NCBI GenBank assembly: GCA_964629885.1
Contig: CAZVRJ010000066.1
Coordinates: 1 to 10,854, forward strand
Source: CAYWCV01 sp964629885
GTDB taxonomy: Bacteria; Bacteroidota; Rhodothermia; Balneolales; CAYWCV01
Direction of reading: 5' to 3'
Length of the DNA stretch: 10,854 nt
Part shown: piece by piece, positions 5,977-10,854 of the stretch
Numbering within the stretch: the stretch's first letter is position 1
Layout of the letters: the number at the start of each line of letters is the position of its first letter
Notes under the pieces: model-generated
What the model was told of the DNA's origin: nothing
Databases searched by the model: none
The model's input: the letters and a program-made list of their open reading frames with translations, nothing else
Position numbers and translations under genes: made by a program

Positions 5977-6819
5977 TCATTTCTTCACTGTATCACCTTT
6001 ATGAAGATCAGTCCCTTTGTAACCTTCCACAAATTCGACTGGAATCGATATGAGGCCTTCAACATCATCGGTTGGAACTAAGGCGCTAAAGTGGAGGTGC
6101 GGACCCGTGGTGAAACCAGTCATCCCAGACAAACCGATGGGTTGCCCTCTTACAACGCTGTCACCTACAGCTACGAAGCTGCCCTTGTGATGTAAGTGTA
6201 CATACTGATAATAAATTCCCGATATCGGCTCGTAAACGGTGATGAAATTACCGTATGGTTTCCATTTTGGATCTTTGCCTCCGCGAGAATAGCCATCTAC
6301 AACACCAACTACGTAGCCGTCGCTCGACGATGATATGGTATCACCTACAGCAAGATTGATATCGAGTGCATACCTCATCAAGTCATTGTTATGGCTAAAG
6401 GGGGCGTTGTTACCTTGTAAAATGTAATACTCGCGCCCTTTTGAAAAAGGTAATTCTACTGGTGTTGTGAATATTGCTCTCGACGGGTTTCCGAGCCTAA
6501 ATCTATACCTAATTCTATGTTGCCCATGACCTATGGTTGGAAAAACTAATGTAGAATCAACTTTTTCGTTGAGCAGAATCGGATTGGTCGTATCGAAGAC
6601 GGATTGAACAGCTGTATCTGGGCTGTGAATCCATATTCTAATCGGACTCCTAACAGGATTTATGATCCGAATGTTAAGTTGGCCATCGACAACTTTGTCA
6701 GTGGCTTTGATTAGATACGGATCGTACCTCTTAGATGGCAATACCAACCTATCACATCCGAATATGAATAGGAGGCAGGCGATTAACATGCAGTGTTTTA
6801 TAGATCCTGAGTCTCTCAA
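5977..6819 (-). CDS. M23-type (LytM-like) metallopeptidase lipoprotein
   Basis: A 280-residue exported protein. Residues 1-22 form a lipoprotein signal (hydrophobic core MLIACLLFIFG, then Cys22), so it should be anchored in a membrane facing the periplasm. Residues about 30-125 form a beta-rich N-terminal part of unknown role. The M23 peptidase domain follows: FSHNNDLMRYALDINLAVGD (142-160), YVHLHHKGS (206-214) and TGPHLHF (238-244, the HxH motif). M23 enzymes cut peptide cross-links in peptidoglycan with a zinc ion bound by His, Asp and His. H243 and D153 are the clear ligands and H208 is the expected catalytic His. The residue four before D153 is Arg instead of the usual His, so the first ligand must be H143, as I believe occurs in some M23 subfamilies, or is lost. 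The start could also be Met11, which is closer to the hydrophobic core. A perfect inverted repeat lies just upstream. Confidence 0.85.
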   Translation of the reverse strand: MRDSGSIKHCMLIACLLFIFGCDRLVLPSKRYDPYLIKATDKVVDGQLNIRIINPVRSPIRIWIHSPDTAVQSVFDTTNPILLNEKVDSTLVFPTIGHGQHRIRYRFRLGNPSRAIFTTPVELPFSKGREYYILQGNNAPFSHNNDLMRYALDINLAVGDTISSSSDGYVVGVVDGYSRGGKDPKWKPYGNFITVYEPISGIYYQYVHLHHKGSFVAVGDSVVRGQPIGLSGMTGFTTGPHLHFSALVPTDDVEGLISIPVEFVEGYKGTDLHKGDTVKK

Positions 6820-6831
6820 GTCGTTACTATC

Positions 6832-6865
6832 TCATTATCGGGTTAAACTGCTTATCCGATAATGA
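6832..6865. promoter_or_regulatory. Perfect 10-bp inverted repeat at the M23 gene promoter
   Basis: TCATTATCGG (6832-6841) and CCGATAATGA (6856-6865) are perfect inverted copies around 14 nt. They lie 13-46 bp before the start codon of the M23 lipoprotein. On the minus strand a TATAAT (6870-6865) abuts the outer arm, so transcription would start inside the repeat. This is what an operator, or a 5'-UTR hairpin, would look like. On the minus strand no T-run follows the second arm, so I do not call it a terminator for the MFS gene. Confidence 0.55.
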
Positions 6866-6907
6866 TTATAAAAAACGTTTCTGACATTTCGACGAATATT
6901 CTTCTAG

Positions 6908-8131
6908 CTATTTACTGATACCCACCCGCTCAGGCATTCTGAATTTGATTACACATGATGACAAGATAGTAAGCCCTCCAATGAGGAAAATAGCATAGTC
7001 GATTCCGAAAAGGTCGGCGGTGATGCCCGATATTATGGCTCCAAAAGCATATCCTAGATCCCTCCACAGCCGAAATGTACCTATGCTTTCAGCTCGTTGA
7101 TTCGGATTTGTCGCTTGTGCAATGGTGGATAAAAATGTGGGATAAACTAAAGCCGTTCCGAATCCCAAAATGGCAGATAGTAATGCCAAGACATAAAAAT
7201 CGCTATTAAATGGTATCAGTAAAATGGCCATACCTTGGATGAGCATCCCCCAAACAAGCATGGACTTCTTAGAATACCAATCCGACATTTTGCCTGTAAA
7301 CAGTTGTGCTATACCCCAAACGGTAGGATAGATTGCAGTTATGATGCCAATATTCTCATTGTTGTAATTCAGTGAAAAGAGGACCATTGGGAGCAATCCC
7401 CATATCATTCCATCATTCAGGTTGTTGATTAGTCCAGCTTGAGTGACCGAGCTCAAGGTTTTGTTTTTATAGGTTGTTTCCCAAAAAACATTACCTAGTG
7501 CCACAGTTTTATCGGTTGAACTTTCTTTGTGAACAAAACTACGTGTGTCTCTTACCCAAAAGGCTGTCAGAAGGAATCCAACTACGGATATGAAAATGCC
7601 GATATAAAATGGATAAGGCGTAACACCATAATGGTTAGCTACATAACCAGTCAAAAATGCAACGACACCAACGGCTACATAGCCTGCAAACTCATTTAAC
7701 CCCATGGCAAGCCCGCGATCTTTTTCGCCAACAAGATCAATTTTCATCAAAATGGTGCTACTCCAAGCCAGTCCCTGACTTATTCCCAAAAGCACGTTTG
7801 CAACTATTACCCAATTCCAACTTGGTGCATACATCAGCATAAATGGAATGGGTATTGCAAGTAGCCAGCCGAAGAGGAGTAGCTGTTTTCTTCCGAATCG
7901 ATTCGCCAGGCGACCAGTATAGTAGTTGGCAATGGCTTTGGAAATCCCAAAAGCGGTAATAAATGATAATAGGGCTGTATTGGAAGCAACACCAAATTCC
8001 AGTTCGGCAAACTGTGGGAAAATGGTCCGTTCCATGCCAATCATTCCACCTATGAAGGCATTTACGATAACCAACAAAGTAAACTGCTTCCAGTTATCTT
8101 TCAGCCCGAGTTGTATGGTAGTAGTGATCAT
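6908..8131 (-). CDS. MFS transporter
   Basis: A 407-residue protein with the hydrophobic pattern of 12 membrane helices in two halves separated by a charged loop (about 192-225). MFS motif A, GRLANRFGRKQ, is at 73-83 between helices 2 and 3, and its second-half counterpart GKMSDWYSKKS is at 279-289. DRGLAMGLNEFAGY (137-150), in the loop and start of helix 5, is typical of drug-efflux-like MFS carriers. The substrate cannot be read from the sequence; export of a small molecule driven by protons is the usual role of such carriers. It starts at the ATG 8129-8131 and ends in TAG. A Crp/Fnr gene precedes it on the same strand, and the gap of 79 bp between them holds a palindrome that may be its control site. 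The gene appears intact. Confidence 0.92.
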   Translation of the reverse strand: MITTTIQLGLKDNWKQFTLLVIVNAFIGGMIGMERTIFPQFAELEFGVASNTALLSFITAFGISKAIANYYTGRLANRFGRKQLLLFGWLLAIPIPFMLMYAPSWNWVIVANVLLGISQGLAWSSTILMKIDLVGEKDRGLAMGLNEFAGYVAVGVVAFLTGYVANHYGVTPYPFYIGIFISVVGFLLTAFWVRDTRSFVHKESSTDKTVALGNVFWETTYKNKTLSSVTQAGLINNLNDGMIWGLLPMVLFSLNYNNENIGIITAIYPTVWGIAQLFTGKMSDWYSKKSMLVWGMLIQGMAILLIPFNSDFYVLALLSAILGFGTALVYPTFLSTIAQATNPNQRAESIGTFRLWRDLGYAFGAIISGITADLFGIDYAIFLIGGLTILSSCVIKFRMPERVGISK

Positions 8132-8174
8132 CTATCAATTCGCCCGTGTCGTTATATAACACTTCAAGGTCAGG

Positions 8175-8192
8175 CGATTTGATGACAAATCG
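8175..8192. promoter_or_regulatory. 7-4-7 palindrome upstream of the MFS gene, candidate Crp/Fnr site
   Basis: CGATTTG (8175-8181), ATGA, CAAATCG (8186-8192) form a perfect palindrome 44-61 bp upstream of the MFS start and just behind the Crp/Fnr gene. Members of the Crp/Fnr family often bind TTGAT-N4-ATCAA-like palindromes with the same 4-bp centre, so this is a candidate site of the neighbouring regulator. TTTT follows on the + strand, which would make it terminator-like in that direction, but no + strand gene reaches it. Confidence 0.5.
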
Positions 8193-8210
8193 TTTTACAT
8201 ATGATAAATA

Positions 8211-8771
8211 TTACCGAATCTCAGATCTAATTCTACTCAGTGATACTTGGGTCACCCCGAGATAGGAAGCTACATACTTCAGGGGTATTCGTTGGACAAA
8301 ATCGGTCGTTTCCAGGAGCTCGAGGTACCGCTCTTTGGCTGTTTTGAACTGTAGACTCTCAATTCTTCGAACAGTTTGAACATATTCCCGCTCGAAAATG
8401 AGTCGAAACAACCTTTCTATGTCGTGGTGAGTATCATATAGCTGGAATAATGACTCAGAATCGATCGCAATCATTGTGGTTTTATCGATAGCTTGGATGC
8501 CTTTCGATGTCGGCTTTCCGGTAAATAGACTTTCAGCCCTCACAATGATGTCATTTTCAAATGCAAAATGCTCCGTAATATCGATGCCGTCTTTATAATA
8601 ATAGATCCTGGCAACACCACTCATGACAAAGTATACTGTTTTGCATCTACTGCCGATCTATTGGGCTATCTCATTTTTTGAAAAGCTTTTTTCTCTGATG
8701 ATTTGCTCCAAAGCTATTCTTGCAGCCAAGCTAATCGGATTAATGGCATCGAAAAAATTAAAAAGTATCAC
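8211..8771 (-). pseudogene. Crp/Fnr family regulator interrupted by an in-frame TAG
   Basis: The uninterrupted reading would be about 187 residues, the normal size for the short Bacteroidota Crp/Fnr type. It begins at a GTG (8769-8771) directly after a TAA with ILFNFFDAINPISLAARI, continues LEQIIREKSFSKNEIAQ, meets TAG at 8658-8660, then continues IGSRCKTVYFVMSGVARIYYY with the cyclic-nucleotide-binding-like barrel (ITEHFAFENDIIVRAE). The C-terminal helix-turn-helix is IPLKYVASYLGVTQVSLSRI. The protein text fits the family on both sides of the TAG, so a Gln or Lys codon turned into a stop is likely. An ATG at 8622-8624 could give a 137-residue product without the first strands of the barrel. 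I regard the gene as probably broken. It is followed by the MFS transporter, which it may once have controlled. The GTG start is uncertain; I found no better one. Confidence 0.7.
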
Positions 8772-8806
8772 TTAATTACCCACTACATCATTATCGATTT
8801 GACTTG

Positions 8807-9268
8807 TCATTTCGTGGTCGGTAACCCCATGTCCGTGAACACGCTGTCCACCGGCTCCCAGAGCTCGATCTTGTTGCCCTCGGCATCCATGATGTGCACG
8901 AACTTGCCGTAGTCGAAGGTCTCGATTTCGTCGACGATGGTCACGCCTTCCTTGCGCAGCTTGGCGACCAGTCCCTCGATGTTCTGCACCCGGTAGTTGA
9001 TCATGAACTCACGCTTCGACGGCGCGAAATACTCGCTGCCCTGCTTGAACGGACTCCATTGCAGATAGTTGATTTCGTCCGGACGGTTGGCGTTGCGGAA
9101 CTCGAAGCTGGATCCCCACTCGTTTACTTCCAGGCCTAGATGCTGCGCATACCAGGCACGAGTCTGCTCGGGATTCTCCGAGAAAAAAAAGATGCCACCG
9201 ATACCGGTCACTTTTGGCGGGAGGTCGGATGGGGAGGGATCTGCAGATGGATTCGTTTTATCGTTCAT
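8807..9268 (-). CDS. VOC (glyoxalase/bleomycin-resistance fold) family protein
   Basis: A 153-residue protein with one vicinal-oxygen-chelate unit made of two beta-alpha-beta-beta-beta modules. The first is TGIGGIFFFSENPEQTRAWY with AQHLGLEVNEWGSSFEF; the second is FMINYRVQNIEGLVAKLRKE, ending KFVHIMDAEGNKIELWEP. A polar tail of about 18 residues rich in Pro and Ser precedes the domain. The final Glu of KIELWEP stands where glyoxalase I has a metal ligand, but the first-strand position is hydrophobic (GIFFF) and not His, so it is probably not a classical glyoxalase I. A role in small-molecule binding or modification is likely; the substrate is unknown. The gene is richer in GC than the Crp/MFS block beside it and looks intact. 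It is divergent from the toxin-antitoxin pair, with 220 bp between them. It starts at the ATG 9266-9268. Confidence 0.88.
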   Translation of the reverse strand: MNDKTNPSADPSPSDLPPKVTGIGGIFFFSENPEQTRAWYAQHLGLEVNEWGSSFEFRNANRPDEINYLQWSPFKQGSEYFAPSKREFMINYRVQNIEGLVAKLRKEGVTIVDEIETFDYGKFVHIMDAEGNKIELWEPVDSVFTDMGLPTTK

Positions 9269-9294
9269 GGTGGTTGTTTTTGAAGTCTTGGTAA

Positions 9295-9346
9295 ATCACC
9301 AATCATAGGTGATATAATATGAATAATAGCAATGATGCTGTAGCAT
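9295..9346. promoter_or_regulatory. Two inverted repeats between the VOC and toxin-antitoxin genes
   Basis: ATCACC (9295-9300) and GGTGAT (9308-9313) flank 7 nt, and ATGCT GT AGCAT (9335-9346) forms a second short palindrome. TTGGTA (9288-9293) with TATAAT (9313-9318) resembles a sigma70 promoter on the + strand, but the spacing of 19 is long. Either repeat could be an operator for one of the divergent genes. The ATGCT core recurs in the tandem repeat at 9415-9432. Confidence 0.4.
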
Positions 9347-9414
9347 TGAACAGTGCCTTACGATCTTGCAAATTCGAGCAGCGGAATCAGGTGAAGTTTT
9401 AAATATGCTATCAA

Positions 9415-9441
9415 TGCTATCATTGCTATCAATATGAGTTC
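9415..9441. repeat. 9-bp tandem repeat, three copies, at the fitAB promoter
   Basis: ATGCTATCA (9415-9423), ATGCTATCA (9424-9432) and TTGCTATCA (9433-9441) lie end to end. The third copy carries the TTG of the likely -33 element. Antitoxins with a ribbon-helix-helix fold bind repeated short sites, so these may be operator half-sites. This is inference from position. Confidence 0.6.
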
Positions 9442-9463
9442 ATTGTATATTTCGTTCGATACC
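9432..9463 (+). promoter_or_regulatory. Bacteroidota-type promoter for fitAB
   Basis: ATTG at 9432-9435 and TATATTTC at 9456-9463 match the Bacteroidota pattern TTTG-N19-21-TAnnTTTG with one mismatch in each box and a spacing of 20. Transcription would begin near 9470, leaving a short leader of about 20 nt before the antitoxin ATG at 9489. The upstream box overlaps the 9-bp repeats. Confidence 0.5.
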
Positions 9464-9488
9464 ATTCATTCACTGACTTAATGCAACA

Positions 9489-9734
9489 ATGGCCAACATC
9501 ACGATCCGAAATATTGACGAAGAGGTCAAATCTAGGCTGCGTGTTCGTGCAGCAATGAACAACCGATCTATGGAAGAGGAAGTGCGCATTATTTTGAAAG
9601 AGGCGACATCGATGTCTCACGAGAACCAGCGAAGCTTAGTAGACATTGCTCGAGAAGCCGTCGAACCCTACGGCGGTTTCGAGCTTGAGCTACCTACTCG
9701 GGATGAAATACGAGATAAGCATCTGTTCGACTGA
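9489..9734 (+). CDS. fitA: FitA/VapB-type antitoxin (ribbon-helix-helix)
   Basis: An 81-residue protein. Residues 1 to about 40, ANITIRNIDEEVKSRLRVRA then NNRSMEEEVRIILKEA, form the ribbon-helix-helix domain of the FitA group: a beta strand that enters the major groove, then two helices used for dimerisation. The rest (GGFELELPTRDEIRDKHLFD) is the toxin-binding tail, which wraps the PIN-domain partner. The antitoxin should neutralise the downstream RNase and, together with it, repress the operon. The stop and the toxin start overlap (TGATG, 9732-9736), giving the coupled translation usual for these pairs. I chose the ATG at 9489 because the family text begins exactly there; an ATG at 9481 is out of frame. 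A promoter and 9-bp repeats lie immediately upstream. Confidence 0.92.
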   Translation: MANITIRNIDEEVKSRLRVRAAMNNRSMEEEVRIILKEATSMSHENQRSLVDIAREAVEPYGGFELELPTRDEIRDKHLFD

Positions 9735-10153
9735 TGTATATACTCGACACTAATATTATATCTGAATTAATTCGACCAAGACCCGATAAAAATGTCATTG
9801 CTTGGGTTAACCGACAACCGCTTCAATTGATGTACACAACTGCCATCTCGAAAGCAGAGCTATACTACGGTATTCGACTACAACCCGAAGGCAAACGTAG
9901 GGAACAGCTTTCAAAAGCAGTTAACGAACTGTTTCGAGATGGTCTTGATCCACGTATACTTGGCTTTGATTCACGATCCACAGAGTTCTTTGCTGAAATT
10001 GCATCGTCAAGAAAATTTGCCGGGCTCCCAATCTCCACTTCTGACGCCCAAATTGCAGCAATCTGCCACCAGCATCAAATGACGCTTGTCACAAGAAACA
10101 CGAGTGACTTTTCTGGTTGTGGCATTGAGATAATCAATCCGTTCGATGTGTGA
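9734..10153 (+). CDS. fitB: PIN-domain ribonuclease toxin, FitB/VapC type
   Basis: A 139-residue PIN-domain protein of usual length. The acidic active site is complete: D5 in MYILDTNIISEL, E42 in ISKAELYYGI, D104 in PISTSDAQIAAI and D125 in RNTSDF, which together hold the metal ions for RNA cleavage. In the VapC/FitB family these toxins cut tRNA, rRNA or mRNA when the antitoxin is degraded; the target here cannot be read from the sequence. It starts at an ATG overlapping the antitoxin stop, so it needs translation of the antitoxin gene. It ends with TGA only 15 bp from the end of the convergent photolyase gene, without a clear terminator between them. It appears intact and, in contrast to the mntA-hepT locus in this window, is a complete pair. 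Confidence 0.93.
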   Translation: MYILDTNIISELIRPRPDKNVIAWVNRQPLQLMYTTAISKAELYYGIRLQPEGKRREQLSKAVNELFRDGLDPRILGFDSRSTEFFAEIASSRKFAGLPISTSDAQIAAICHQHQMTLVTRNTSDFSGCGIEIINPFDV

Positions 10154-10168
10154 TGGCTATACCATGCC

Positions 10169-10854
10169 TCATCCCCACCTCTGTAAATATTCACCGTTCG
10201 GATCGTACATCTGAGCCTGACGGTTCAGGTTGAACACACGGTCTTTGCGCGGATCGGCGCCCACACCCGCGAGGTATGCCCAGTTGCCGTAGTTCGAATA
10301 CACATCATAGTCGATCAGATGGTGCTCAAAATACATAGCACCTAGGCGCCACGGCTGCTTGAGGTCGTTGATAAGAAAGCTGGCAGCGTTCTGGCGTCCA
10401 CGGTTGCTCATGAAACCCGTTTCGCGAAGCTCACTCATGCAGGCATTGGCAAAGGGATGGGCGGTTTTGCCCGCGCACCACTTGTTGAAAGCGTTGCTCG
10501 GTTGCAACTTGGACTCCCTCGGCATCCGGAAGAAGTCGTCGCCTGATTTCATGGCCGAAAATCGGAAGAAGTCGCGCCATAGCAGCTCAAACACGATCCA
10601 GTAGGTGCTTTCGTTGGCTCCATGACGCGCCTCATAGCTTTTTAGCTCATGATAGATTCTGCGCGGCGAGATGCTACCATTGGCGAGCCAGGCCGAAAAC
10701 CGGGTACTGAAATCGGTGCCAAGTAGTCCATTCCGGGTTTCATTGTAGGTGGATGCCAGCTTGCTTCCCTCCAAATAATAGCTCAATCGCGCTAGCGCTT
10801 GGTCCTCGCCGCCAACAAAGAAATCGTTATCGGCGGCATCTTTTTGCTCCGGCA
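10169..10854 (-). CDS. CRY-DASH cryptochrome/photolyase, C-terminal part (cut by window edge)
   Basis: The window contains the last 228 or so residues; the reading continues past 10854 (FFVGGEDQALARLSYYLEGS). A TTG at 10784-10786 is not a real start. The FAD-binding domain is clear: TRFSAWLANGSISPRRIY, STYWIVFELLWRDFFRF, GFMSNRGRQNAASFLINDL and YDVYSNYGNWAYLAGVGADP with RKDRVFN. CRY-DASH proteins use light to repair cyclobutane dimers, mostly in single-stranded or looped DNA, with FAD and a folate antenna bound by the part outside the window. The C-terminus is short: after YDPNGEYLQRW the gene stops with Gly and TGA, where many relatives continue WLPEL and 10-20 more residues. This may be a natural end or a loss linked to the nearby toxin-antitoxin pair. 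The core of the FAD domain is complete, so activity is plausible. Confidence 0.92.
   Translation of the reverse strand, partial: PEQKDAADNDFFVGGEDQALARLSYYLEGSKLASTYNETRNGLLGTDFSTRFSAWLANGSISPRRIYHELKSYEARHGANESTYWIVFELLWRDFFRFSAMKSGDDFFRMPRESKLQPSNAFNKWCAGKTAHPFANACMSELRETGFMSNRGRQNAASFLINDLKQPWRLGAMYFEHHLIDYDVYSNYGNWAYLAGVGADPRKDRVFNLNRQAQMYDPNGEYLQRWG

Noticed and set aside
8175..8196. Rho-independent terminator (stem plus TTTT)
   Set aside because: The T-run is on the + strand, where no gene leads into it; for the minus-strand genes no T-run follows the stem.
286..8660. TAG used as a sense codon or read through, because two genes have in-frame TAG
   Set aside because: The MFS gene ends with TAG at a normal C-terminus, so TAG works as an ordinary stop here. 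Two independent nonsense mutations in a decaying region are simpler.
1..10854. CRISPR array, tRNA, rRNA or transposase
   Set aside because: No regularly spaced repeats with unique spacers, no tRNA-like cloverleaf or rRNA text, and no transposase motifs were found. The tandem repeats at 5071 and 9415 are too short and have no spacers.

Overview
The window looks like an accessory, partly decaying stretch of a genome from Bacteroidota or a close relative (Balneolota, Rhodothermota and Chlorobiota are also possible). The grounds are a short Crp/Fnr protein of the Bacteroidota type, a DUF2200 gene, a CRY-DASH photolyase, few recognisable Shine-Dalgarno sequences, and a TAnnTTTG-like promoter in front of a toxin-antitoxin pair. 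Base composition is mosaic. The restriction genes are AT-rich, while the hydrolase fragment, the VOC gene and the photolyase are clearly richer in GC. I cannot name the species.

Layout. (1) 85-762 (-): an integral membrane protein interrupted by one in-frame TAG. (2) 1004-1308 (+): an MntA-type nucleotidyltransferase (antitoxin) followed, with an ATGA overlap, by only the first codons of its HepT toxin. (3) 1292-4731 (-): a restriction block with an EcoRII-like endonuclease, a Dcm/M.EcoRII-like cytosine-5 methyltransferase (4-bp overlap) and an Mrr-type modification-dependent endonuclease. (4) 4732-5098: no credible gene, but a strong hairpin and a 4 x 7-bp tandem repeat. (5) 5077-5907 (-): an alpha/beta-hydrolase lacking its N-terminal half, read in frame just after the stop of a DUF2200 gene. 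(6) 5977-6819 (-): an M23-type lipoprotein with a perfect 10-bp inverted repeat at its promoter. (7) 6908-8771 (-): an MFS transporter and an upstream Crp/Fnr regulator broken by a TAG, with a 7-4-7 palindrome between them. (8) 8807-9268 (-): a VOC protein. (9) 9489-10153 (+): a FitAB/VapBC toxin-antitoxin pair with repeats at its promoter. (10) 10169-10854 (-): the C-terminal part of a CRY-DASH photolyase, cut by the window edge.

How it fits together. The restriction block appears to have landed in, or recombined into, a mntA-hepT operon: the stop codon of the endonuclease gene lies inside the leftover hepT codons. The methyltransferase precedes the endonuclease in the operon, so protection is made first, and an inverted repeat upstream is a candidate self-regulatory site. 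CCWGG, the site expected for an EcoRII-like system, is absent from the whole block by eye but occurs at least eight times in the rest of the window. Around this sit two toxin-antitoxin loci (one wrecked, one intact) and four genes that are truncated or stopped. I see no entirely new gene system; the novelty is in the junctions, the broken genes and the candidate operators.
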